A stretch of DNA of 64,000 nt from Caldilineaceae bacterium (lineage in GTDB: Bacteria; Chloroflexota; Anaerolineae; Caldilineales; Caldilineaceae), in assembly GCA_020846635.1 (NCBI GenBank), contig JADLDO010000039.1, positions 62,001-126,000 on the forward strand. Reading direction: 5' to 3'. Positions 18,640 to 27,175 of this stretch are shown here, piece by piece (position 1 is the first letter of the stretch; every line of letters begins with the position of its first letter). Below the pieces are notes generated by a model. The model searched no databases, was not told the origin of the DNA, and saw only the letters and a program-made list of their open reading frames with translations. The position numbers and the translations under genes are program-made.

Positions 18640-18682
18640 GCACCCGGTCTTTCTTACTTCAAATGTATAAATTCGTAGCGAC

Positions 18683-19942
18683 CTACCCCAACTTCGCCCG
18701 GAAGCGGCGCGCGGCCTCATCCAACATCTCGTCGGTCTTGCAGAAGCAGAAGCGCGCCAGATTATCCGTCAAATATTGATGATCCGGACTATAGAAGGGG
18801 CTGGGCGGGATGGCTGTTACTCCCACATTGGTTGTGAACCAGCGTGCAACTGCCACATCACGCCGCGTGCCTTCGGGCACAGGGACAGGCAAATGACCTG
18901 TCGCCACCAGGACGAAATAGGAGCCATCGGGGCGCACAGGGGTCAGCCCTACATCCTCTAGCGCCACCAAAAGTTTATCACGTTTGGCTTGATAGGTCGT
19001 TGCCAGCCATTGATAATAATCTTCTTTGGGTGCTTGCTCCAAAGCGGTTGCTACTGCCTCTTGCAGCGGCGTTGCCACCGTAAAGGGAATCCACTGGTGC
19101 GCCATCAACACAGCATGCACCAGCGGCGCGGGGCCAATCGCCCACCCAATCTTCCAGCCCGTCACCGAAAAGGTCTTGCCCGCGCTGCCCAACGTCAGCG
19201 TCCGTTCCCACATCCCCGGCAGCGTTGCGAGCCGCACATGCTCAACCGGCGCGCCATCCGGTTCCGGGTACACCATCCATTCGTAGACCTCGTCACTCAG
19301 CACCAATACATCATGCTGCTGCACCAGCGCCGCGATCTGTGCCAGCTCGGTGCGCGAGAAGATCTTGCCGATCGGGTTCATCGGCGTGTTGAGCACCAGC
19401 AAGCGCGTGCGCGGGCTAAAGGCCGCGGCCAACTCATCCATATCCAGCCACCACTCGCTTGCGCGCCGCGTTCCCTCCGTGGCGCGCAGCGGCACATAGA
19501 CAGGCGTACCACCCGCCATGATCACCGAGGGCGAATAGGAATCGTAAAATGGCTCGATCAAGATCACCTCATCACCCGGATTCACCAGCCCTTGCATGGT
19601 GGCAAAGATGCCTTCGGTGGCTCCCGTGGTGATGACAATCTCCTGTAGCGGGTCAAGCTCGCGGCCAAAGAGCGGGCCATAGGTCTCTGCTAGCGCATTG
19701 ACCAGGCGTATTTGCCCTGCGCCGCGTGCATATTGGTTCAGATCGGCTTCGATTGCCTCTTGGGCGGCACGCTTGATGAAGTCGGGCGCAGGAAAATTTG
19801 GAAAACCCTGACCCAAATTCACAGCATTATACTGGAGCGCCATTGCCGAAAATTCAGCAAAGACCGTCGTCCCAAAGCCGCGCACACGGTTTGCAGGCAC
19901 AAAGGCGCGGGCAGAGGCAGCCGCACTCGGTTGGTTGGACAT
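18683..19942 (-). CDS. PLP-dependent class I/II aminotransferase (KAT/YbdL-like)
   Basis: A 419-residue fold-type I aminotransferase. VNLGQGFPNFPAPDFIKRAA near the start is typical of the kynurenine/methionine-oxoglutarate group. The PLP lysine is near 253 in GSAGKTFSVTGWKIGW, and NTPMNPIGKIFS contains the conserved Asn-Pro pair that contacts the cofactor. Likely substrates are methionine, glutamine or aromatic amino acids with 2-oxo acids; the exact one is not predictable. ATG 19942 follows AAGGGAACC. The much longer frame from 20293 overlaps the kinase gene and is rejected. It is probably cotranscribed with pepA. Confidence 0.9.
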   Translation of the reverse strand: MSNQPSAAASARAFVPANRVRGFGTTVFAEFSAMALQYNAVNLGQGFPNFPAPDFIKRAAQEAIEADLNQYARGAGQIRLVNALAETYGPLFGRELDPLQEIVITTGATEGIFATMQGLVNPGDEVILIEPFYDSYSPSVIMAGGTPVYVPLRATEGTRRASEWWLDMDELAAAFSPRTRLLVLNTPMNPIGKIFSRTELAQIAALVQQHDVLVLSDEVYEWMVYPEPDGAPVEHVRLATLPGMWERTLTLGSAGKTFSVTGWKIGWAIGPAPLVHAVLMAHQWIPFTVATPLQEAVATALEQAPKEDYYQWLATTYQAKRDKLLVALEDVGLTPVRPDGSYFVLVATGHLPVPVPEGTRRDVAVARWFTTNVGVTAIPPSPFYSPDHQYLTDNLARFCFCKTDEMLDEAARRFRAKLG

Positions 19943-19993
19943 GGTTCCCTTCTTACATTGCACACGGTTACACTGCAAATTCGGAATGCAGGC

Positions 19994-20036
19994 TGCACTG
20001 GCTATGCGCTGCAAGTGAGCGCGCGCAGCCAGTGCA
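19994..20036. other. Hairpin between kinase and aminotransferase genes
   Basis: TGCACTGGCT (19994-20003) pairs perfectly with AGCCAGTGCA (20027-20036), and GC-rich loop bases can pair further. It lies between the kinase stop (20109) and the aminotransferase start (19942), both minus strand. It may reduce read-through from the enolase-kinase pair; no T-run is visible. Confidence 0.45.
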
Positions 20037-20108
20037 TAGTAGGCAGCATTATAGCCGAATCCGTTTGCAGTGGCTAGGTCGCTTGGCCCATCGCGGCGGA
20101 TTGGCCCG

Positions 20109-21530
20109 CTAGTGGGGCTGCATGAGCTTTGCGCGCACCTGCACCAGCGCATCCGTATCGCCGACATTGCCCGGAAAGACGACATAGGCAAGCCCAGGCA
20201 GACGGCTCTCTGCGCCTGTATGCCAAACCGGAACCCCTGGCACAATCTGCCCCAGGACCATCGCCCGCCGCACGCGCAGCGCCTGGGTCGCAATGTCGCT
20301 GGAGGTAATACCCCCTTTGGCGACCAAATAGCGCGGCGTCATCGGCAGATGCGCCACGATGGCAACCAAAGCCGACGAAACCTGCTGCCCAATGGCAAGG
20401 CTGCTCGCGGCGTCATTCCCGCTGACGAGTTTGCGGCTAGTGTACAATACGGTATCTTGCCCAGCAGAGACAGCACGCGCCACGGCCTCCCGCGCCTGGT
20501 CGATTGCCTCCTGGCGCGTGCTCGGCTCAAGCACCTTGACTACCTCCACTTCGACAGGAACGATGCCCGGTTGGGCCAAAAGCGCCTGCACCTGGCTTGT
20601 CGTCTTGGGCACATAGGAACCTACCACAAAAAGGCCACCCGCCTGTCCCTGCAACCCCATCGCAGCAGGGGTCAGCAGCGGACGTGTGGCAAGCCCGGCG
20701 CGCACTTGGACGAATGAGGCGGCTGTGCGGTAGAGAAAGCGTTGTCCCATCGCCTCGGCGTCCAGCAGCGCCACCACCAACACTTCCAGATCGCGCAGGT
20801 CAGCCGCATTGACAACCCCCACCTGCCCTGGCCCAAGCGTCGCCAACTTTGCCTGCACTGCCGCAGGGCCGCCCACGCGCAGGTCATCCAATGAGATAGA
20901 GAGTACCTGCTCGGCCTGAATACGCCCCTCGCTCTTCTCTGCCACCCATTCGCGCAAATTGGAGGCGTGATAGCCAAAGGCGGCATCTTGGGCAAAGGGC
21001 GTCTGTGCTGCGGGAATCAGCTTGTCACCTTCAGCCACATAGTGAATATCCTGGATGGTATAGCGTCCTCCCTCTCGAAAGAAAGGGATGATCAAGTGCG
21101 CGGCGTCGCCCCTGTCAAGCGCCGCGGCCAATGCATCCACCTCGCCCGGATAATGGCCGCGCAGTGTGGAATCGCTGCGGCTCACCACCGTGAAGGCGCG
21201 CCCGCTCTGCCTGCCTGCCTCGACCAGCGCGCGCCCGATCTCGTCGTTGAGCGCCTGGGCAGCGGGCAAGGGCAAGCTGCGCGAGTTGGTGAGGATATAA
21301 AAGAGAGGCCCCGGCGCAGCCAGTTCACGCACCAATGCCTCCACCGTCCATGTCGTCAGCACCGGCACATCGTAAACTGTCTGTGTGCCCGTGGGGTCGT
21401 CGTCCAACACCACCACTTTGTCGGCGCCGCTCAACTTTTCCTGGATGAGCGGCAGCAAACTCTGCTGCCAAATGGGCGGCAGCGTGGCGAATAGGTCAAA
21501 TTGAGATTGGATCGCTTCAGCCATCGTCAT
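20109..21530 (-). CDS. Four-carbon acid sugar kinase family protein (DUF1537, OtnK-like)
   Basis: A 473-residue kinase of the DUF1537/four-carbon acid sugar kinase family. The N-terminal domain has VVLDDDPTGTQTVYDVPVLT, FYILTNSRSLP and VVSRSDSTLRGHYPGE. The C-terminal nucleotide-binding domain has RYLVAKGGITSSDIATQAL. Characterised members phosphorylate D-threonate, D-erythronate or 2-oxo-tetronate. ATG 21530 overlaps the stop of the enolase-like gene (ATGA), so translation is coupled; a second in-frame ATG is at 21524. The pairing suggests that the two enzymes act on related sugar acids (inference). Confidence 0.88.
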   Translation of the reverse strand: MTMAEAIQSQFDLFATLPPIWQQSLLPLIQEKLSGADKVVVLDDDPTGTQTVYDVPVLTTWTVEALVRELAAPGPLFYILTNSRSLPLPAAQALNDEIGRALVEAGRQSGRAFTVVSRSDSTLRGHYPGEVDALAAALDRGDAAHLIIPFFREGGRYTIQDIHYVAEGDKLIPAAQTPFAQDAAFGYHASNLREWVAEKSEGRIQAEQVLSISLDDLRVGGPAAVQAKLATLGPGQVGVVNAADLRDLEVLVVALLDAEAMGQRFLYRTAASFVQVRAGLATRPLLTPAAMGLQGQAGGLFVVGSYVPKTTSQVQALLAQPGIVPVEVEVVKVLEPSTRQEAIDQAREAVARAVSAGQDTVLYTSRKLVSGNDAASSLAIGQQVSSALVAIVAHLPMTPRYLVAKGGITSSDIATQALRVRRAMVLGQIVPGVPVWHTGAESRLPGLAYVVFPGNVGDTDALVQVRAKLMQPH

Positions 21531-22819
21531 GGGGTGGGCCAGCCTACAAGGGGTAGATGGGTCTCCGCTTCAATGGCAAGCAGCCGGTTATACTTCGCCA
21601 GCCGCTCCGACTGGGTGATCGAGCCGACCTTGATCTGATCCCCAGCCCACCCCACCGCGAGATCGGCAAGCCAGTGATCTTCAGTCTCGCCAGAGCGTGC
21701 GCTGATGGTCACCCGCCAGCCCGCGCTGCGCGCCAACCTGCACGCTTGCGCCGCCTCGGTCAAGGTGCCAATCTGATTGACCTTGAGCAAGAGCGCATCC
21801 GCCGCGCCCTCGTTGATTGCGCGTTGGATGCGTGCCGGATTGGTACAAAGCAAATCATCGCCCAGCACCAATGCCTTGCCGCCAATCGCCGAACGCAAGC
21901 GCGGCCAATGGCCCCAATCATCCTCTGCCAGCCCATCCTCTACCGAGACAATCGGATAGTTCGCCAGCCATTCTTCAACCCTGGCGATCATGCCCACGCT
22001 GTCCAATGCGGCTCCATCCAAATGATAGCGTCCATGCTCATAAAAGTGAGTCGAAGCCACATCAATCGCCAGCGCCACTTCCTGCCCTGGCGTGTAGCCC
22101 GCGGCCCGGATCGCCTCGACCGCGTCATCGAGCATGGCCGCGGCATTGGCAAAGGGCGGCGCTAATCCCCCTTCGTCCGCGGTCAGCATCCGCATCTGAT
22201 ATTTGCGCTGCATGAGTTCAGCCGCGGCCTGAAAGACTGCCACTGTGGTTTCCAATGCCTCATCCATCGTGGTCGCCACCGCAGGCACGACCAGCACATC
22301 CTGGATGGGCACTTGCCCCCCCGCATGTTTGCCCCCGCTAAACAGATTGATCGTCGGGCGCGGCAACGTCGCCAGCGGTGCGTGCGCGTCCCCCGTCACC
22401 CCTGCCAGGATGTCGGCAAAGTGTTGGTAGAGGGGAATCTGTCGCTCCACAGCCACAGCGCGAGCAAAGGCCAACGAGACAGCCAGGATGGCGTTCGCAC
22501 CCAAGCGTGCCTTGTTGGGTGTGCCATCCAACGCTAACATGGTCCCATCCAGCGCGCTTTGGGCGGCAAATTCCTCTCCCGACAAAGCATCATTTAATTC
22601 ACCGTTGACATGCGCCACCGCCTGGCGGCATCCCAAGCCGTGATAGCGCTTGGGGTCACGGTCACGCAGTTCCAACGCCTCCGCCGCGCCGGTCGACGCC
22701 CCCGACGGCACAGACACCGCAGCGACCGCGCCGCTTCCCAGGGTGCAGGTCGCTTGCACAGTCGGTCGTCCGCGGCTGTCGAGAATTTCGAGCGCGGTAA
22801 GTTTACGAATCGTGGACAT
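21527..22819 (-). CDS. Enolase-family protein with altered active site
   Basis: A 430-residue member of the enolase family with clear overall identity: PSGASTGAAEALELRD (38-53), ADEGGLAPPF (214-223), metal ligands D253, E294 and D321, the base K346 in LLKVNQIGTLTEA, and K397 in QIKVGS. Two invariant positions differ. The glutamate of the QEF motif is D174 (IQDVLV), and the histidine of SHRSGETED is A374 (SARSGETED). The region SGGKHAGGQVPIQD is also unusual. It may be a divergent phosphopyruvate hydratase or an enolase paralogue acting on another phosphorylated acid. ATG 22819 fits the family N-terminus. Confidence 0.85.
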   Translation of the reverse strand: MSTIRKLTALEILDSRGRPTVQATCTLGSGAVAAVSVPSGASTGAAEALELRDRDPKRYHGLGCRQAVAHVNGELNDALSGEEFAAQSALDGTMLALDGTPNKARLGANAILAVSLAFARAVAVERQIPLYQHFADILAGVTGDAHAPLATLPRPTINLFSGGKHAGGQVPIQDVLVVPAVATTMDEALETTVAVFQAAAELMQRKYQMRMLTADEGGLAPPFANAAAMLDDAVEAIRAAGYTPGQEVALAIDVASTHFYEHGRYHLDGAALDSVGMIARVEEWLANYPIVSVEDGLAEDDWGHWPRLRSAIGGKALVLGDDLLCTNPARIQRAINEGAADALLLKVNQIGTLTEAAQACRLARSAGWRVTISARSGETEDHWLADLAVGWAGDQIKVGSITQSERLAKYNRLLAIEAETHLPLVGWPTP

Positions 22820-22871
22820 GAATCCTCAAAGCATAGTAAAGAGTAGCAATAGAAAAGAATAGTAGTGGGGT

Positions 22872-23264
22872 TTACTGAGGGCAGATCAATTCAACTTCAT
22901 TGCCGTCAGGATCGTTGATATAGACTGTGCGCGAAGAAAACAAGGGGTGCTTGCCCGTACGAATCTCGATCCCCAGGCTCTGCAGCTTGGCAACCAGGTC
23001 ATCGAACGCTTCATCATCGACCTCAAGACCAATATGATGCAGCGCTTGCGGTTTTGCAAAGGGTGATGTACCGGGCTTCGCTGGCGCGAGGACCACCATA
23101 TTGGTGATATAGGGCCTGCCGCTGCCCGCTTGCAAAAAGACAGAACCCTTGAACTCTGTGGGGGAAACGACCTGCAAACCTAAAATGTCTCGATAAAAGG
23201 CCACCGACGCCCGTATATCCTGCACCATCAATACGACTTCAGCCAAGCCACGGATGCCACTCAT
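22872..23264 (-). CDS. VOC-superfamily protein (glyoxalase/dioxygenase-like)
   Basis: A 130-residue vicinal oxygen chelate protein with two beta-alpha-beta-beta-beta modules. LAEVVLMVQDIRASVAFYRDI begins the first; LHHIGLEVDDEAFDDLVAKL and the end VYINDPDGNEVELICP (the typical DPDGN turn and metal-ligand Glu) form the second. It could be a glyoxalase, an extradiol dioxygenase or a resistance protein; the sequence does not decide. It is on the same strand as, and downstream of, the ABC transporter genes and upstream of the enolase-like gene (52 bases). Confidence 0.85.
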   Translation of the reverse strand: MSGIRGLAEVVLMVQDIRASVAFYRDILGLQVVSPTEFKGSVFLQAGSGRPYITNMVVLAPAKPGTSPFAKPQALHHIGLEVDDEAFDDLVAKLQSLGIEIRTGKHPLFSSRTVYINDPDGNEVELICPQ

Positions 23265-23323
23265 GCGATCTCCTTCGCTGTCATGTGTGAAGTATTACCG
23301 CATCATCATAACCCATATTGCAC

Positions 23324-24232
23324 TCATCCCTTGATTCCCGTCAGCACCACTCCTTGCACAAAGTACTTCTGTGCGAAGAAAAAGACAATGAGGATTGGCA
23401 AAATGCTCAGGGTTGAGGCTGCCATCACCGCGTTCAGACGGATTTCATTGCTGCCCTGTAGAGCAGCCAGCCCAAGCGGGACGGTGCGTAGATCGATCTT
23501 GTTGATGACAATGAGGGGAACCAGAAAGGAATTCCACGATCCCATGAAGGTGAAAATGCCCAGTGTTGCCAGGCCAGGGCCGGAGAGGGGCAAAATAATA
23601 CGCCAGTAGATGCCAAAGTGCGAACAACCATCGATCTTGGCAGCATCGGTCAACTCGGTGGGCAGGCTCAAGAAAAACTGGCGCAAGAGAAAAGTGCCAA
23701 ACGCGCTGCCAAAAAAGGAGGGAACCCAGAGCGGATAGAGGGTGTCCAGCCAGCCGATATTCTTGTAAAGGATAAAGAGCGGCAGCAGCAGCACCTGGGC
23801 CGGAATCATCATCGTCGTCAGCAGCAGCGCAAAGATCGGCTCTCGACCAGGGAAACGCATGCGCGCAAAGGCATAGGCTGCCAGCGAACAGGCCAACAGC
23901 GTCCCGGCAAGCGAGAGCAGAGCGACCTGCAAGCTGTTCAGGAAGAAGATATCAAAGGGAAGCGGGTCAAAAAGCACCCGGTAGCTCTCAAAGCTGACCG
24001 GATTCGGAATCCATTCCGGTGGAAACGCATAGAGCTGCTCTCGTACCTTGAGCGAGGTGGAGAGCATCCACAGAAATGGAACCAGGGTTAGCGCTGCCAT
24101 CACTAAGATCACGACATAGATCGCTATGGTCTTTACGCCGTTGCGTACGGCTTTACGGCTCACGCCCGGCACAACCTGCCGATCCGAGGTTGGCATCTGC
24201 ATAAGCGTAGTTGAGGTTTTCGGTGCGGTCAT
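23324..24232 (-). CDS. Carbohydrate ABC transporter permease, MalG-like
   Basis: A 302-residue inner-membrane permease of the CUT1 sugar-importer type with six predicted helices. The EAA loop that contacts the ATPase is LTDAAKIDGCSHFGIYWRI, and the end VLTGIKG is typical of MalG-type subunits. A polar N-terminal tail precedes the first helix. No ATPase gene is present nearby, so the importer would use a shared MsmK/UgpC-like ATPase encoded elsewhere (a common arrangement). It lies downstream of the second permease gene on the same strand. Confidence 0.93.
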   Translation of the reverse strand: MTAPKTSTTLMQMPTSDRQVVPGVSRKAVRNGVKTIAIYVVILVMAALTLVPFLWMLSTSLKVREQLYAFPPEWIPNPVSFESYRVLFDPLPFDIFFLNSLQVALLSLAGTLLACSLAAYAFARMRFPGREPIFALLLTTMMIPAQVLLLPLFILYKNIGWLDTLYPLWVPSFFGSAFGTFLLRQFFLSLPTELTDAAKIDGCSHFGIYWRIILPLSGPGLATLGIFTFMGSWNSFLVPLIVINKIDLRTVPLGLAALQGSNEIRLNAVMAASTLSILPILIVFFFAQKYFVQGVVLTGIKG

Positions 24233-24341
24233 CTGTTACTCCCGATGGCTCTGTCCAATCAAAGGCTCTATCCAATCAAAGGTCTTGCCTAAAAATCTTG
24301 TACTCTAAAATCTATCGATTGCCCTTTGGGGGCCAATTCCA

Positions 24342-25223
24342 TTATTCGTAATGCACCCAGCGCCGCGCATATTGTAGTTGGATCATCGTCAGGACAAAGA
24401 CCACGGCAAAGAGTACCCAAGCAATCGCCGAGGCAAACCCCATCTTGAAGTAGCTAAAGCCGTTGAGGAAGATTTGATAGACAAGCGACATGGTCGAATA
24501 GCTTGGGCCGCCGCGTGTCATCATGTAGGACTCGGCGAAGAACTGAAATGCGCCGATGAAGCCGACGACCAGCAGGAAAAAGGTGGTCGGCGTCAGCATG
24601 GGCAGTGTCACATGGCGAAAGCGCGCCCATGCACCGGCCCCGTCGATCTCGGCAGCCTCGTACAACTGCGCGGGGACTCCCTGAAGTCCGGCGAGATAGA
24701 TCACCATCGTATAGCCTGCGCCCTGCCAAATGCTCATCGCCATAATCGCCGGGAGCGCCAGGCTCTTATCCTGTAGCCAGCGGAACTTTGGCAACCCGAT
24801 TTGGGTAAGGACGTAGTTGAGGATGCCCAGGTCGCTGTCATAGATCCATTGCCAGACCAGCGCAATCGCCACGACAGCACAGACCGAAGGGATAAAGAAG
24901 ATCGTCCTGAACAACGCCGTCCCTTTGACCCCCTGATTCATGATCATGGCAAGGAGCAGCGAAACAACGAGGCCCAAAGGCACGGTGACGAGCGCATAGA
25001 TCAGCGTATTCTTGAAGGCAATCGGAAAGACATCGTCGTCGAGCAGCGCTGTGTAGTTTTGAAACAGCACAAACTTGGGTGGCTCAAGCAGGTTGTAATC
25101 AGTGAACGACAGCCCCAGCGAAGCCACAAGCGGGCCTATGTTCCAAAGGAGAAATCCCAGGATCAAAGGGGCAATGAACAGATAGGCCACCAATGCCTCC
25201 CGCCTCGCCATGTTCATTTTCAC
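24342..25223 (-). CDS. Carbohydrate ABC transporter permease, MalF-like
   Basis: A 293-residue CUT1 permease with six membrane helices. The EAA loop reads LYEAAEIDGAGAWARFRHV, and LVAYLFIAPLILGFLLWNIGP is the usual first helix. It pairs with the MalG-like subunit 109 bases downstream to form the import channel. ATG 25223 (MKMNMARRE) is taken as the start; in-frame ATGs two and four codons later are alternatives. The gene lies 40 bases after the DUF4838 gene and is probably in the same transcript. Confidence 0.93.
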   Translation of the reverse strand: MKMNMARREALVAYLFIAPLILGFLLWNIGPLVASLGLSFTDYNLLEPPKFVLFQNYTALLDDDVFPIAFKNTLIYALVTVPLGLVVSLLLAMIMNQGVKGTALFRTIFFIPSVCAVVAIALVWQWIYDSDLGILNYVLTQIGLPKFRWLQDKSLALPAIMAMSIWQGAGYTMVIYLAGLQGVPAQLYEAAEIDGAGAWARFRHVTLPMLTPTTFFLLVVGFIGAFQFFAESYMMTRGGPSYSTMSLVYQIFLNGFSYFKMGFASAIAWVLFAVVFVLTMIQLQYARRWVHYE

Positions 25224-25263
25224 GGTCGCCTCTTTTCTCTGCTAATTTTCGCTGCTGACACAT

Positions 25264-27006
25264 TTAGGCCAAGTTGTCATACTCATGGCTTGATACGAAT
25301 GTGTCGGTCTCGTTAAAGATCGTCGAGATGTTCTTTCTGAACTCAGGCATGGGTGATCCTTCGCGAATCTCGCGGATGCCCTCCCGTTCAGCCACCTTGA
25401 AGAAGCGGCTGATGATCCAGCGCCGCTCCTCGCCTTGCACAAGCCCCAAAACGATCTTCACATAGTCGATGGGAAGCTGTGCAAGCTCAATGCGCCGCCT
25501 AAAAGTCTCATCTTGCGCGTGTTCTGCGGCTTGTTGCAGCAGCTCTGTGGACTTTTGAACAAGGTCGGGGGTAAAGAAGCGTCTGTTGAGGGGCGTCCAA
25601 ATGTGGAAATGATACTCCCCATCGCGGGCCTTGCTGTTGACCAGGTCAATATAGGCGCGCAGGAAAGGCGCAGATTCTTTGCCATAGTAGCCCTGGAGAA
25701 AGTCATCGATGGTGGCATCGACATCCACATCAGGATTCCAGAGCAGTTTGGAGATCAAATAGGCACGTAGCTCTGCCAGTTCACTGGTTGTCCCCGGCCC
25801 TTGCTCAAAGAGCCCCTTAACCCCATATTGCAGAAAGAAACGGATATTCGGTTGCAGCGAGTAGAGGTTGGGAAAGGGCGATTGGTAATGGCCGAACTCG
25901 GTGACATAATCCCAAATATAGATGCGATTGCAGATCTTGGCCCATTCCTTGATGTCTTCGACAAATGATTGGTTGCGAGGACACTGCTCCTGTGGATGCG
26001 AGAAGCAACACTCAATAGAGCAAAGGCGGATGATGACGTTGGGCCGGGGGCGAATGGTTTTGGGGGCCTTGCGCGTATATTGATAGGCCAGCGTGCAGAT
26101 GGCGACATGGGGAAATTCTCCCTCAATCGCCTCGGCTACCTGGTTGACAAAGTGCAGGACAGAGCCGCTGTGGCTGCCCTCACGTTCATCAATCGCGCGA
26201 CATTCTGCACATTCGCAAGGGCTGTACCAGTCGTTTTGTGAGACGGAAACCACATTCGCTGCCGGGTCGTCTCGCAACCACTGCTTGACTCGCTCAATCG
26301 TGATACGCAATACGTCAGGGTTGGTGAGACAAAGCTGAGACTGGTAGGCCGTACGCTTGCCTTTTACTTCGGCAAAGTATTCTGGATGGCTCTCAAAGTA
26401 CTCGTCCGGCGGAATGAGCAGGTTAAAGGTGTGGACAAAATAGGCCCACTTGATTTGGCCGCCGTGATGCGGTTTGAGGTCGATGAAATGCCCGTTGAGC
26501 TTGCGTCTTGCCGCCCAATCCCCGTCCATTGGTGCGTTCCACAATGTTTCGCGGCACTCCAAGATGGGGCGCTGCACATCCTCAATCGGCGGTAGGTCAA
26601 TGGTGTCGTAGTGTGGCAGATAGCTCGCTTGCGGGGTATACCAGCGACACCCCAGATAGTCCTCTAAAAAGGAATAGACGCCATAGAGCGTTCCGCGCTG
26701 CCGCCCACCAGCGATCACCAGCGTATCGCCCGCACTCTTGATCAGGAACCCATCTGGCCCAAGCACAAGCGAGGGCAGGTCGATGCCAAGCTGCTTCAAG
26801 CCGGGATCATCACCGAGCACAATCGTCTTACCATACCCGGTATGCGTGCCTGAATCGCTCTGGGCGCTGCTCTCAATGGGCAGATGCGCGCCACAAAGCG
26901 CCTCCAATATCTCCTGAAGCTGCGAGGCAGCAAATTGCTCCGATGGGGACGCCTGCGCGCTGAGGAGAATCCGATAATCGCTGGCCCCGTGGCTAGCCAA
27001 TTGCAT
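25264..27006 (-). CDS. DUF4838-type glycoside hydrolase-like protein
   Basis: A 580-residue protein. The N-terminal 110 residues resemble the alpha-glucuronidase (GH67-type) N-terminal fold: ASQLQEILEALCGAHLPI and VIAGGRQRGTLYGVYSFLED, the latter a hallmark of glycosidases that act after a BON-like domain. The central TIM-barrel-like DUF4838 region has FNLLIPPDEYFESHPEYFAE, VVSVSQNDWYSPCECAEC and CSIECCFSHPQEQCP. No signal peptide is seen, so it may act in the cytoplasm on an imported glycan. The catalytic residues of this family are not established. It is encoded between the binding protein and the permeases. Confidence 0.8.
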   Translation of the reverse strand: MQLASHGASDYRILLSAQASPSEQFAASQLQEILEALCGAHLPIESSAQSDSGTHTGYGKTIVLGDDPGLKQLGIDLPSLVLGPDGFLIKSAGDTLVIAGGRQRGTLYGVYSFLEDYLGCRWYTPQASYLPHYDTIDLPPIEDVQRPILECRETLWNAPMDGDWAARRKLNGHFIDLKPHHGGQIKWAYFVHTFNLLIPPDEYFESHPEYFAEVKGKRTAYQSQLCLTNPDVLRITIERVKQWLRDDPAANVVSVSQNDWYSPCECAECRAIDEREGSHSGSVLHFVNQVAEAIEGEFPHVAICTLAYQYTRKAPKTIRPRPNVIIRLCSIECCFSHPQEQCPRNQSFVEDIKEWAKICNRIYIWDYVTEFGHYQSPFPNLYSLQPNIRFFLQYGVKGLFEQGPGTTSELAELRAYLISKLLWNPDVDVDATIDDFLQGYYGKESAPFLRAYIDLVNSKARDGEYHFHIWTPLNRRFFTPDLVQKSTELLQQAAEHAQDETFRRRIELAQLPIDYVKIVLGLVQGEERRWIISRFFKVAEREGIREIREGSPMPEFRKNISTIFNETDTFVSSHEYDNLA

Positions 27007-27070
27007 AGAACCCTCTATCGTTTTTTATGTCTCGTTTGTCTATTTAGAGCTGTCTGTTCAAGGTGTCACC

Positions 27071-27152
27071 CCCAATGGGCAGCCTAATTGTCGCTGCCCA
27101 TTGGGTTGGCAGCCCATCTTGCCCAAAGGTTTGAACTTCGAGCAAGATGGGC
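27071..27152 (-). terminator. Two consecutive stem-loops after the binding-protein gene
   Basis: CCCAATGGGCAGC (27071-27083) pairs perfectly with 27093-27105, and GCCCATCTTGC (27112-27122) pairs perfectly with 27142-27152. They lie between the binding-protein stop (27176) and the DUF4838 gene start (27006). Paired stem-loops here would let the binding protein be made in excess over the rest of the operon, as is common for ABC importers. The strong T-run expected of a full terminator is absent, so partial attenuation is more likely. Confidence 0.55.
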
Positions 27153-27175
27153 GAACTCTACTTGTCTCTCATCCG

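Noticed and set aside
20070..20717. A 215-codon plus-strand frame inside the kinase gene
   Set aside because: It is antisense to a conserved kinase; composition is typical of shadow frames in GC-rich DNA.
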